A stretch of 64,000 nucleotides of DNA from Fodinibacter luteus (lineage in GTDB: Bacteria; Actinomycetota; Actinomycetes; Actinomycetales; Dermatophilaceae). The position numbers were made by a program, and so were the translations under genes. The stretch is taken from contig NZ_BAABGM010000003.1 of assembly GCF_039541575.1 (NCBI RefSeq), positions 186,001 through 250,000 of the forward strand, given 5' to 3'. Positions 41,803-50,228 of this stretch are shown here, one piece after another (positions within the stretch are counted from its first letter, which is position 1; the number at the start of each line of letters is the position of its first letter). The notes beneath the pieces were generated by a model. That model worked only from the letters and a program-made list of their open reading frames with translations, did no database searches and was not told the origin of the DNA.

Positions 41803-42919
41803 GCTGGGCACCTCCGTGGTCGCCGCCCTCGAGCGGGAGCCGCGGGTGGATGCCGTGCTCGGCATGGCGCGCCGGCCCTTCGACCCGGGCTCCCGCGGCT
41901 GGGTCAAGACAGCCTACCGGCGCGGCGACGTGCTCGATCGGGCCGCGGTGGACGCTCTCGTCGCCGAGGCCGACGTCGTCGTGCACCTCGCCTACGTCGT
42001 GTTCGGGTCGCACTCCGAGAGTGCCCGGGTCAACCTCGAGGGGTGCCGCACCGTCTTCGAGGCGACCGCCGCGGCCACCGGCCCGCGCCGGCTCGTGTTC
42101 ACCTCGTCGGTGGCGGCCTACGGCTACCACGCCGACACACCCGTGCCGATCGTCGAGACCACCCCGGTACGCGGCTCCACCGAGCACTACTACTCGGCGC
42201 AGAAGGCGGCGTGCGAGCAGGTGCTGACCGAGGTCACGGCCGGCACCGGGCTCGACGTCTACGTCCTGCGACCGTGCATCGTCGCCGGGCCGCAGGCCAC
42301 CCAGATCGTGCGCCTCCTGCCCTGGCGGCTCGCGGCGGCCCGCCTCGACGGACCGTTGGCGGCGGGACGGTCGGCGGTGGGCCGACTCGCCCGGGCCGTG
42401 CCGGCATCCGGCAGGTTCGGGCCGCTCGGGGCGCTCAGGGTGCTCCGGTCGCTCGAGGTGCTCGGGGCACGCGGGGCGCTCGGGGCACGCGGGGCGCTCG
42501 GGGCGCTCCGGCCGCTCCTGCCCGATCCCGGCGTGACCCTCCAGCTCGTTCACCACGACGACGTGGCCGACGCCGTGGTCGCCGCCGTGCTCGGCGCGGG
42601 CCCCCCGGGGGCCTACAACCTTGCCGGACGCGGGACGATCACGTTCGGCGACTACGTGCGGGGCGTCGGCGCGGTCCCCGTGCCGGTTCCGCACGGCGTG
42701 CTGGGTCTGGCCTCCGGGCTGCTCGCGGCGACGTCCGCGACCCCGGCGTGGGCGGAGTGGCTGCACACGCTGCGGGTCCCGATGGTCGTGGACGCGACGA
42801 AGGCCCACGAGCTGTTGGGCTGGACGCCCCGCCACACGGCAGCCCAGACCCTCGCGGCGACGGTGGCGGCCGCAACCCCCGGGCGGTCGGGAGTAGCGGT
42901 CAGACGGGCTCCTCGCTGA
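41765..42919 (+). CDS. NAD-dependent epimerase/dehydratase (SDR)
   Basis: Encodes 384 residues of the extended SDR family. The cofactor motif VAVTGPTGELGTSVV opens the protein. VVHLAYVVFG, FTSSVAAYG and the catalytic pair in YYSAQKAACEQ (Tyr-x3-Lys) follow. GGAGG precedes the GTG at 41765 by 4-5 nt. An 18-bp direct duplication at 42461-42496 encodes a repeated Leu-Gly-Ala-Arg-Gly-Ala stretch in a loop. Third gene of the acyltransferase unit, so probably a reductase or epimerase of a lipid or sugar-lipid. Its end overlaps the DUF4235 gene by 20 bp (convergent). Confidence 0.83.
   Translation: MGLTVAVTGPTGELGTSVVAALEREPRVDAVLGMARRPFDPGSRGWVKTAYRRGDVLDRAAVDALVAEADVVVHLAYVVFGSHSESARVNLEGCRTVFEATAAATGPRRLVFTSSVAAYGYHADTPVPIVETTPVRGSTEHYYSAQKAACEQVLTEVTAGTGLDVYVLRPCIVAGPQATQIVRLLPWRLAAARLDGPLAAGRSAVGRLARAVPASGRFGPLGALRVLRSLEVLGARGALGARGALGALRPLLPDPGVTLQLVHHDDVADAVVAAVLGAGPPGAYNLAGRGTITFGDYVRGVGAVPVPVPHGVLGLASGLLAATSATPAWAEWLHTLRVPMVVDATKAHELLGWTPRHTAAQTLAATVAAATPGRSGVAVRRAPR
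42461..42496 (+). repeat. 18-bp tandem duplication in the epimerase gene
   Basis: CTCGGGGCACGCGGGGCG occurs twice head to tail and in phase with the reading frame; a partial third copy follows. Confidence 0.8.
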
Positions 42920-43175
42920 TGTCCTTCGGCAGGTGGCCCGCGGACTTCTCGTAGAACTTGGCGGCCTTGCGGGTCGTGAGGGTCTTCGCGGTACCGACCG
43001 CGAGGCCGGTGATCGCGGCGTAGGCCACGGCCTTGGCAAGGGGTGCGTTGGGGCTCTTGGGGTTGATCTCGTCGTCCGAGGCGCGGGCCCAGATGGCGTC
43101 GATGATCTTCGTCGCGATGACCCCCGCGAGGATGGCGCCCCCGGTGCCGAGGAGCTTCCAGGCGAGAGATCCCAT
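42900..43175 (-). CDS. DUF4235 family small membrane protein
   Basis: Encodes 91 residues. Two hydrophobic segments (LLGTGGAILAGVIATKII and AVAYAAITGLAVGTAKTL) flank an acidic loop DDEINPKSPNAPLAK, the DUF4235 pattern. AGGAGG lies 6 nt before the ATG at 43175. The function is unknown; the family is common in actinobacteria. Divergent from the TPP riboswitch operon. Confidence 0.82.
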   Translation of the reverse strand: MGSLAWKLLGTGGAILAGVIATKIIDAIWARASDDEINPKSPNAPLAKAVAYAAITGLAVGTAKTLTTRKAAKFYEKSAGHLPKDISEEPV

Positions 43176-43265
43176 GTCGTACCTCCTGTGGTTCGTGGAG
43201 CCGCAGGTGGTCCGGCGGCGGTGCGGCCAGCGTAGTCCCGGTGGGCTATCGTGGAGGACGTCCAA

Positions 43266-43351
43266 CGACAGGGGAGCGCTCCGGCGCTGAGAGTGCGGTC
43301 CGCCGCAGACCCTCGAACCTGATCCGGTTAGCACCGGCGAAGGGAGTCGGG
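43266..43351 (+). ncRNA. TPP riboswitch (thi box)
   Basis: The aptamer core is unmistakable: GGGGAGC, GCTGAGAGTGCGG, CCGCAGACCCTCGAACCTGA, CCGGTTAGCACCGGCG and AAGGGAG in the right order. It lies 100 bp upstream of a thiamine-precursor ECF transporter. Thiamine pyrophosphate binding should switch off that operon, probably at translation since the leader is short and no clear intrinsic terminator follows. Confidence 0.95.
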
Positions 43352-43451
43352 AATCTCAGGTGCGTCTCCGGCACACCCGCGGCACGGGCTCGCGAGGTGG
43401 CGGCGCCACACCCCCTCGAGGTATCCGTCCGGGAACCACGGGAGAACGACG

Positions 43452-44165
43452 ATGACCACACCGACCACCGCACCTCGCGCACCGCACGTCGGCCGCAACG
43501 GGTCGATCACCGCGACCCGCCCGCTCCTCGGCTGGCGCACCGTCGACATCATCACGATCGCCTTCCTCGGCGCCGCCCTCGGTGTCGCGTTCTGGGGCTG
43601 GGGCGTGTTCTACAACGGGCCGCTCACGGCCCTCAAGATCGGCTACGCACCGCTCATGGGCCTGTTCGCCGGCCCGTGGTTCCTCGCGGGGGTCGTCGGC
43701 GGGCTCGTCGTGCGGCGGCCGGGGGCGGCCCTGTTCTGCGAGGTCGTCGCCGCACTCGTGTCGATGCTGCCCGGCACCGAGTGGGGCGCGACGGTGCTCG
43801 TGTCCGGCATCCTGCAGGGCCTGGGCGCCGAGCTCGCCTTCGCGATCTTCGGCTACAAGGCGTTCGGGGCCGGGGTCGCCGTGCTCGCCGGGGTGCTGTC
43901 GGCACCGCTCGAGTGGGCCTTCGAGGTCGTGAGCTTCCCGGCGTCCTGGGCCGAAGTGCCCGTGCTCTCGGTCCTTGCGAACGGGGGCGGGTGGTACGCG
44001 GAGTGGGTGCTGCGCGACAAGCTCGTCTACCTCGGTGCGATGGCCGTGTCGGGGGCCCTGCTCGCGGGGGTCGTCGGCTGGCTGCTCGTGCGGGCGCTGG
44101 CCCGCGCCGGGGCGTTGTCGGCGTTCCCGGCGGGCCAGGAGCGCCGTGAGTCGCGCGCCGTCTGA
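43452..44165 (+). CDS. ykoE: ECF transporter S component for a thiamine precursor (YkoE family)
   Basis: Encodes 237 residues with about five or six membrane helices. The pattern WRTVDIITIAFLGAALGVAFWGWG, FAGPWFLAGVVGGLVVRRPGAALFCEVVAALV and GTEWGATVLVSGILQGLGAELAFA is characteristic of YkoE, the substrate-binding subunit for hydroxymethylpyrimidine or thiazole. The TPP riboswitch upstream confirms a thiamine link. GGGAG precedes the ATG by 7 nt. The next gene, encoding the energising module, overlaps by 20 bp. Confidence 0.93.
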   Translation: MTTPTTAPRAPHVGRNGSITATRPLLGWRTVDIITIAFLGAALGVAFWGWGVFYNGPLTALKIGYAPLMGLFAGPWFLAGVVGGLVVRRPGAALFCEVVAALVSMLPGTEWGATVLVSGILQGLGAELAFAIFGYKAFGAGVAVLAGVLSAPLEWAFEVVSFPASWAEVPVLSVLANGGGWYAEWVLRDKLVYLGAMAVSGALLAGVVGWLLVRALARAGALSAFPAGQERRESRAV

Positions 44166-46878
44166 GGCGCTCCCGGTGGTGTCCGCCCGCGGACGGGTCG
44201 AGGTCGAGGGCCTGACGTGGAGGCCCTACGGCCGGCGCGACCCCGTGCTGCGCGACGTCACCCTCACCCTGCGGGCCGGCGAGCGGGTGCTGCTCGTGGG
44301 CCCGTCGGGGTCGGGCAAGTCGACGCTCCTGCGGGCCCTCGCCGGCCTGCTCGAGACCGTGGACGCCGGCGACCTCGCCGGGTCGGTCGCCGTCGACGGT
44401 GCCTCGCCGGGTTCGCGGCCCGGGGCGGTCGGGCTCGTGCTCCAGGAGCCGGGGTCGGGGGTGGTCGCGGCCTCCGTCGGGCGCGACGTCGCGTTCGGGC
44501 CAGAGAACGTCGGGATGCCGCGCGCGGCCGTCGCGGGCGTCGTCGCCTCCGCCTTGGCGGCCGTCGGGCTCGGCGACGTCCGGCTCGACACGCCGACCTC
44601 GGCGCTCTCGGGTGGGCAGACCCAGCGCCTCGCCCTCGCCGGGGCGCTCGCCCTCGACCCGTCGGTCGTCCTGCTCGACGAGCCGACCGCCATGCTCGAC
44701 CCCGCCTCGGCGGGTGAGGTGCGCGATGCCGTGGCCGCGCTCGGGTCGCCGGACGGGTGGCCGGATGGGTGCCCGACTCGCCGACCGCCGACGGTCGTCG
44801 TCGTCGAGCACGTGCTCGGCCCGTGGGTCGACCTCGTCGAGCGTCTCGTCGTGCTGTCCGACGACGGCCGGGTCGTGGCCGACGGCCCGGTGCGCGAGAC
44901 GCTGGCCGCCGAGCGCGAACGGCTCCTCGGGATGGGCATCTGGGTGCCGGGCGCGGACCCCCCGTCTCCCGTGCCCGTCGACCCGGAGCTCGTCGCGCCG
45001 CGTCACGCCCACGGGACCCCGTCGCCGCGCCTCGACACTGCTGCGCCCCGGCTCAGCACTGTCGAAGGCCATGCGTCGTCGCCGCGCCTCGACACTGCTG
45101 CGGATCGGCTCAGCACTGTCGAGGGGAGGGACAGTGCTGCGGCAGAGCGCAGCGGTGTCGGGGGCAGTGGCAGTGCTGCTGCAGCGGAGGGCAGCACTGT
45201 CGAGGGGAGGGACAGTGCTGCGGCGGAGGGCAGCAGTGTCGGGGGAAGTGACAGTGCTGCGCCGGAGCGCAGCAGTGTCGAGTCCGCGGACAGTACCGTC
45301 GTGAGCGCCTCGCCGTTCGCCACCGTCCTGAGCGCCTCGCCGTTCGCCACCGTCCTGAGCGCCTCCCCGTTCGCCGTCGAGCGCACGACGCGGCTCGTGG
45401 ACGGCCGCCGACGCACGCGGCGGGCCGCCGAGCTCGCCGACCCCCTCGTGGCGACGCCCGGATCGCTCACCGCTCTCGTCGGCCCGAGCGGTTCCGGCAA
45501 GTCGACCATCCTGCACGCCCTCGCCGGCTTCCTCACCCCGACCGACGAGCACGCCGTGGCGGTCCGTGCCCCGCGCGCCGCGCCCCATGCCGAGGGCGTG
45601 CCACTCCCGACCGACCCGGATGGCGGGCCTGCCCCCACCCCGCTCATCGCCGCGCCGGACGCACCCGCCGGGCAGCGGCGCGGATCCGTGGCCCCGGGGT
45701 CACTCAGTGCTCCTGACCTCGCGCGCACCCTCGCCTGGGTGCCCCAGTGGTCGAGCTCGACCATCGTCGCCCCCACGGTGCTCGACGAGGTCCTCGCCAC
45801 GGCGCACGCCCTCGGCGAGGACGGGCCGGCGACGACCGACCGGGGTCGCGCCCTCCTCTCGGCCCTCGGCCTCGGCCACCTCGAGGCCGCCGACCCGCGA
45901 GAGCTCTCCGGTGGCGAGCAGCGGCGGCTCGCCGTCGCGGCCGCCCTGCACCACGGGCCGCCGGTGCTGCTCGCCGACGAGCCGACGGTCGGGCAGGACC
46001 GTCGCACCTGGGCGGCCCTCGTCGGACTCGTCGCCGCCTACCGGCGCGCCGGGGGAGCCGTCGTCGCCGCGACCCACGACGTGGCCGTCGTCGACCGCGC
46101 CACGACGGTGCACCGGCTCGCCGCGCCGGCGGCACCGCCCGAGGTGCCCGTGACCGGCATCCCCCTCGTCGCCCGCTGCGGGCCGCTCGCCCTCCTCGTG
46201 GGGGCCCTGCTCGCCATCCCGGCCGGGGTCCTGTCGCCGCACTGGTCGACGAGCCTCGCCGTCCTCGCGACCCAGCTCGTGCTGGCCGTCGTCGGCCTCT
46301 GGGCTCCCGGCGGCACGCGCGCGGCCCGGGACCGCGCCGGCCGGGTCGGGCTGCGGGTCGTGCCCGGCCTCGTCGCCGCGCTGTCGGTGGGCTGGTCGAC
46401 GTGGTTCCTCGCCGGTCACGACCTGGATGCCGCCCTGACGGTGGCCCTGCGGGTGCTCGTCATTGTCGTGCCGTCCGCGGTGCTGGTGCCGTGGATCGAC
46501 CCCGACGCGCTCGGCGACCACCTCGCCCAGCGGCTGCGCCTCCCGGACCGCCCGGTCGTCGCCACGGCGGCGGCGCTCCAGCGGGTGCACTCGTTCGGCG
46601 CCATCTGGTCCGAGCTCTCCCGGGCGCGGCGGGTCCGGGGGCTCGGTGTGTCGTGGCGTCGGCCACGGACCCTCGTCGCGCACCTCGGCGCCCTGACGAT
46701 GGGTCTGCTCGTGCGCACCCTGCGGGCCGCGGCCGACCTCGCCGTCGCGATGGACGCCCGTGGCTTCGCGACCGCCCAGTCCCGCTCGTGGTGGATGCCG
46801 GCTCCCTGGCTGCGCCGGGACACCGCTCTCGTCCTGCTCGCGAGCCTCCCGCTCGTCGTGGCGGTCCTCGCCCGCTGA
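44146..46878 (+). CDS. Fused ECF transporter: two ATPase domains plus EcfT membrane subunit (YkoD-YkoC)
   Basis: Encodes 910 residues, the whole energy-coupling module in one chain. Domain 1 (about 15-260) has Walker A GPSGSGKST, signature LSGGQTQ and Walker B VVLLDEPTAML. A ~130-residue linker (about 285-415) is made of repeats. Domain 2 (about 420-660) has Walker A GPSGSGKST, signature LSGGEQRR and VLLADEPTVGQ. The last ~230 residues are EcfT with membrane helices and the coupling motif SRARRVRGLG. YkoD is normally a double ATPase and YkoC a separate protein. The GTG at 44146 has AGGAG 4 nt upstream. Confidence 0.92.
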   Translation: MSRAPSEALPVVSARGRVEVEGLTWRPYGRRDPVLRDVTLTLRAGERVLLVGPSGSGKSTLLRALAGLLETVDAGDLAGSVAVDGASPGSRPGAVGLVLQEPGSGVVAASVGRDVAFGPENVGMPRAAVAGVVASALAAVGLGDVRLDTPTSALSGGQTQRLALAGALALDPSVVLLDEPTAMLDPASAGEVRDAVAALGSPDGWPDGCPTRRPPTVVVVEHVLGPWVDLVERLVVLSDDGRVVADGPVRETLAAERERLLGMGIWVPGADPPSPVPVDPELVAPRHAHGTPSPRLDTAAPRLSTVEGHASSPRLDTAADRLSTVEGRDSAAAERSGVGGSGSAAAAEGSTVEGRDSAAAEGSSVGGSDSAAPERSSVESADSTVVSASPFATVLSASPFATVLSASPFAVERTTRLVDGRRRTRRAAELADPLVATPGSLTALVGPSGSGKSTILHALAGFLTPTDEHAVAVRAPRAAPHAEGVPLPTDPDGGPAPTPLIAAPDAPAGQRRGSVAPGSLSAPDLARTLAWVPQWSSSTIVAPTVLDEVLATAHALGEDGPATTDRGRALLSALGLGHLEAADPRELSGGEQRRLAVAAALHHGPPVLLADEPTVGQDRRTWAALVGLVAAYRRAGGAVVAATHDVAVVDRATTVHRLAAPAAPPEVPVTGIPLVARCGPLALLVGALLAIPAGVLSPHWSTSLAVLATQLVLAVVGLWAPGGTRAARDRAGRVGLRVVPGLVAALSVGWSTWFLAGHDLDAALTVALRVLVIVVPSAVLVPWIDPDALGDHLAQRLRLPDRPVVATAAALQRVHSFGAIWSELSRARRVRGLGVSWRRPRTLVAHLGALTMGLLVRTLRAAADLAVAMDARGFATAQSRSWWMPAPWLRRDTALVLLASLPLVVAVLAR
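45030..45370 (+). repeat. Palindrome-rich repeats in the linker between the two ATPase domains
   Basis: The inverted repeat CAGCACTGTC / GACAGTGCTG with a 9-nt spacer occurs twice (45111-45139 and 45192-45220). GACACTGCTGCG and GCAGTGTCG variants surround it. Farther on, GAGCGCCTCGCCGTTCGCCAC is repeated about three times. All copies keep the reading frame open. Confidence 0.8.
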
Positions 46879-46904
46879 CCCGCCCCTCCCGCCGGACCAG
46901 AGCC

Positions 46905-46946
46905 CGCGACACGCTGTTCTGCCACGACGGACGTCAGCGCGTCGCG
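46905..46946 (+). terminator. Hairpin after the fused ECF gene
   Basis: CGCGACACGCTG (46905-46916) pairs with CAGCGCGTCGCG (46935-46946) with one mismatch, 27 bp after the stop codon. Confidence 0.6.
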
Positions 46947-47004
46947 CGCCCTCGACGGGCCGGTGGCGCGGGGGCGTCCCGGGCGCGCGGCATACTGGTG
47001 GATC

Positions 47005-48294
47005 GTGTCCGCCTCCCCCCTGAGCGAGCCGACGACGACGGCCCGGATCCCCCGCGAGATCTGGGTCCTCATCGCCTCGGCGTTCGTCATCGCGCTCGGG
47101 TTCGGCCTCATCCTGCCCGTGCTCCCCCAGTTCGCGCAGAGCTTCGGGGTGGGGGCGACCGCGAGCTCGATCGTCGTCAGCGCGTTCGCGTTCTTCCGGC
47201 TCCTCTTCGCCCCGGTGGGTGGGCGGCTCATCGCGCGGATGGGAGAACGGCCGATCTACCTCGCGGGCCTGCTCATCGTCGCGGTGTCGACCGGAGCCAC
47301 CGCCTTCGCCCAGACGTACTGGCAGCTCCTCGTCTTCCGGGGGCTCGGCGGGATCGGTTCGGTCATGTTCACGGTGTCGGCGGTCGCCCTCATCGTGCGC
47401 CTCGCGCCGCCGACGATCCGCGCGCGCGTCTCGTCGGTCTACGCCTCGGCCTTCCTGTTCGGAGGCATCCTCGGCCCGGTCGTCGGTGGCCTGCTCGGGA
47501 ACCTCGGGCTGCGAGTGCCCTTCCTCGTGTATGCCGTCGCCCTCGTCCTCGCGGCCGCACTCGTCGGGGTCTTCCTCAGCGGCGCCTCGCTGCGCCCCGC
47601 CGAGGGCCATCGGGAGATGCCGGTCATGACGGTGCGCGAGGGCTGGCGGGACAGCGCGTACCGGGCCTCCATCGGGTCGGCGTTCGCGAACGGGTGGGCC
47701 AACTTCGGGGTGCGCAACGCGATCCTGCCCCTGTTCGCCGCCGTCGTCATCGGCAAGCAGCCGTGGGTCGCCGGAACGGCCCTCGCGGTCTTCGCGGCGG
47801 GCAACGCGGTGGGGCTCACCGTCGCCGGGCGGATGTCCGACCGGGTGGGCCGGCGCCCGTTCATCATCGGCGGCCTGCTCGTCAGCGGGGTGGCGACCGC
47901 CGTCACCGGGTTCGCGACGGACCTCACGACGCTCGTCGTGCTCTCGGTCGTCGCCGGGGTCGGGGCCGGCACGCTCAACCCCGCCCAGCAGGCGTCCCTG
48001 GCCGACGTCGTCGGCCGCGACCGCAATGGCGGGCCGGCGCTCGCGGCGTTCCAGATGTCGTCCGACACCGGCGCGATCATCGGCCCGGTGCTCGCCGGCC
48101 TGCTCATCGACAACGGCAGCTACCCGCTGGCCTTCGGCGTGACCGGCCTCATCACCCTCCTCGCGGTCATCCCGTGGCTGCGGGCCCGCGAGACCCACGA
48201 CGTGCGGCACGGCGCCCGGTTCGACGCGGCGAAGCGCCCGGCAGACCCGACGGAGTCCGAGAGCACCGTGGCCGAGGGCACCCGGGAGGCCTGA
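47005..48294 (+). CDS. MFS transporter, drug-efflux type
   Basis: Encodes 429 residues with about 12 hydrophobic helices. The start region IPREIWVLIASAFVIALGFGLILPVLPQFAQSFG is typical of DHA1 exporters. The loop 2-3 motif is GGRLIARMGERP and motif C appears as GGILGPVVGGLLG. The GTG at 47005 fits best; a CATACT box lies 8 nt before it. Single gene after the ECF unit terminator. Substrate unknown. Confidence 0.82.
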   Translation: MSASPLSEPTTTARIPREIWVLIASAFVIALGFGLILPVLPQFAQSFGVGATASSIVVSAFAFFRLLFAPVGGRLIARMGERPIYLAGLLIVAVSTGATAFAQTYWQLLVFRGLGGIGSVMFTVSAVALIVRLAPPTIRARVSSVYASAFLFGGILGPVVGGLLGNLGLRVPFLVYAVALVLAAALVGVFLSGASLRPAEGHREMPVMTVREGWRDSAYRASIGSAFANGWANFGVRNAILPLFAAVVIGKQPWVAGTALAVFAAGNAVGLTVAGRMSDRVGRRPFIIGGLLVSGVATAVTGFATDLTTLVVLSVVAGVGAGTLNPAQQASLADVVGRDRNGGPALAAFQMSSDTGAIIGPVLAGLLIDNGSYPLAFGVTGLITLLAVIPWLRARETHDVRHGARFDAAKRPADPTESESTVAEGTREA

Positions 48295-48460
48295 GCCCTT
48301 GCCGGGCTCCACCGACCGGCGGTCGAGGTGCTGTCGCTCGGAAACGCGTGCGGTGTCACCTCGACCCCGCGGAACCGCAGGCGGGGAACCCCTGAGGGCC
48401 GGGCCGCGTTGCCCATGGGCCGACCACGCCGGTCGGCGAGCACCCCAGCCGGAGGTCGTC

Positions 48461-49135
48461 ATCACCCCAGCCACCGCCATCGTCGCCGCCACCACCGTCC
48501 TCGACCGCCAGGTCGACACCCTCCTCGACCTCGGCTACCCGGCCCTGGCCGGCGTGGCTCCCGCGGAGCTCGCCGAGCGGCTGGCGCCATTGCGCGCGGT
48601 CGCCGCCACGTTGCCCGACGTGCCGGAGACCGACCCGCCCGGCCGGGCCAGCCTCGTCCTCGTCGTCACCCGTGACCTCGTCGACCCCGAGCGCACCGTC
48701 CCGCTCCTGCGCCTCGCCCCTCGCGGCACGCGCCCCGGCATCGTCGACCGCAACCACGGCGACGAGGGCCTCGCGCCGTACCGTCCGACCGAGCACGTGC
48801 GGCTGCCCGACGCCGGGGCCTACCTCCTCCTCGACGTCGACCGGGGCGAGGAGTTCCGCGGCGTCGCGCCCGAGGCGGCCCTCCCGGCCATCCTCGAGCG
48901 CGGTCGCACCCCGCTGACGATCGAGGAGGGCGTCGCCGTCGTGACGCACGCACCCCACCTGCTCGAGCGCAACCGCTGCTTCATGCTCGCGGGGTCTCGA
49001 CGCGGCGACCGGCGAGTGCCGGCCCTGTGGATCTCCGAGCGGGCGCCGAAGCTCGGGTGGTGCTGGGACGGCAACCCGCACGACTGGCTCGGCGTCGCCT
49101 CAGCGGGTGGGCGCCTGGGGGCGTCCACCCGCTGA
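48461..49135 (+). CDS. DUF5701 family protein, apparent ATC start codon
   Basis: Encodes 224 residues if translation begins at ATC 48461. The conserved DUF5701-like pattern runs from LDRQVDTLLDLGYPALAG to RVPALWISERAPKLGWCWDGNPHDWLG. A perfect GGAGG lies 5 nt before this ATC, and homologous sequence begins right after it. No ATG, GTG or TTG is in frame nearby; the closest are GTG at 48353 and TTG at 48299, without ribosome sites and with non-conserved sequence between. Function unknown; cytoplasmic. Confidence 0.68.
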   Translation: MTPATAIVAATTVLDRQVDTLLDLGYPALAGVAPAELAERLAPLRAVAATLPDVPETDPPGRASLVLVVTRDLVDPERTVPLLRLAPRGTRPGIVDRNHGDEGLAPYRPTEHVRLPDAGAYLLLDVDRGEEFRGVAPEAALPAILERGRTPLTIEEGVAVVTHAPHLLERNRCFMLAGSRRGDRRVPALWISERAPKLGWCWDGNPHDWLGVASAGGRLGASTR

Positions 49136-49162
49136 TCCGGCGCCCGGGGTCCGGTGCGGGGC

Positions 49163-50047
49163 TCAGGCCCGGGCGGGTGTCGGGTGCCTCGGCGCGACGG
49201 CCGGGTCCGCGTGGGGGTGCACGAGCAGCGCCAGGGTGGCGAGGAGGCAGGCGAGCACGGAGCCGACCGCGACGGGCGACAGCCACGTCTTGCCGGGGAT
49301 GCCGGCATCCGCCTGGAACCCGCCGACCGCCCACAGCACGGCGAGGTAGGCCGCGCCGCTCGCGTTGACCGCGACGGCGAGCACCGCTCCCCACGGCGTC
49401 CGGCGCCACAGCAGGACGCCGGACAGGATGAAGGCGGGGGCGAGCACTCCCAGGTCGAGGGCGTAGACGAGGTGGACCGCCGACGGCGGCATGACGTCCT
49501 CGGGCAGCGCGCCTTTCAGCGCGAAGCGCACCGACAGGGTGCCCCACGCCCCGAGCAGGGCCAGCCCGACGAGGGTCGTGAAGACGGCGACGACGCGCGC
49601 CCGGGTGCCCCCGACGACGCCGCGCGCCGCCTCGACGGGGTCGATGCTCGAGCCGAGGAGGACGAGCCCGGCCGCCGACGCGGAGAACGCGAGCACGTGG
49701 AGGAGGAAGACGTCGTTGAACGTCGTGCCGAAGGCGTAGTACGCGTAGTTGTACGTGCCGTAGAAGAGCATGCCGAGCCAGAGGAGCACCGACGCGCTCG
49801 TCGGCCTCCGACGGCTCGTCGCGAGGGCGACGGCGAGCACGGGCGCGACGACGACGAGGGTCACGAGGTCGTTGCCGCGCAGGGCCGCGACCGCCCACGG
49901 TTGCTCCGGGTAGAGGTCGTCGACGACGAGCCCCAGGGCCGAGGCGACGACCATGACCGCCAGCACCGCCCCCGACAGCACCCACGCGGCGCGCAGCCGC
50001 GGCCCGGCGCGCAGGAGGGGGGTGGTGTGAGGTCGGTCGGCCGCCAT
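49163..50047 (-). CDS. Multi-pass membrane protein of unknown function
   Basis: Encodes 294 residues with about eight hydrophobic segments. Segments such as VLLWLGMLFYGTYNYAYYAFGTTFNDVFLLHVLAFSASAAGLVLL resemble a family of actinobacterial integral membrane proteins without known role. The ATG at 50047 has GAGGAG 4 nt upstream. Same strand as the MFS gene before it, but a very long hairpin lies between the two. Confidence 0.72.
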   Translation of the reverse strand: MAADRPHTTPLLRAGPRLRAAWVLSGAVLAVMVVASALGLVVDDLYPEQPWAVAALRGNDLVTLVVVAPVLAVALATSRRRPTSASVLLWLGMLFYGTYNYAYYAFGTTFNDVFLLHVLAFSASAAGLVLLGSSIDPVEAARGVVGGTRARVVAVFTTLVGLALLGAWGTLSVRFALKGALPEDVMPPSAVHLVYALDLGVLAPAFILSGVLLWRRTPWGAVLAVAVNASGAAYLAVLWAVGGFQADAGIPGKTWLSPVAVGSVLACLLATLALLVHPHADPAVAPRHPTPARA

Positions 50048-50154
50048 CGTGCTCCTCGGGACGAGCGCAGCACCGCCGGACGGCAGCGCCGTCGTCACGT
50101 CCACGGTAGCGCCGGGCGGCAGCGGCCGGCGGGGGCTTGTCCGCACCGTCACAG

Positions 50155-50227
50155 CGACCTCGTGCGACCTTCGCGCGGTTTCCAGCGCCCTGGTCGCCGA
50201 GAACCGCGCAAAGGTCGCACGAGGTCG
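50155..50227. terminator. 27-bp-stem hairpin after the DHA2 transporter (family A)
   Basis: Arm 50155-50181 begins CGACCTCGTGCGACCTTCGC and pairs with 50201-50227 at 25 of 27 positions. It ends 1 bp before the DHA2 stop codon. The arm start is the same as in the 32459-32531 hairpin. Confidence 0.85.
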
Positions 50228-50228
50228 G

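Noticed and set aside
45030..45370. Insertion element inside the ECF gene
   Set aside because: No transposase, target duplication or frame disruption; the repeats keep the frame and are local expansions.
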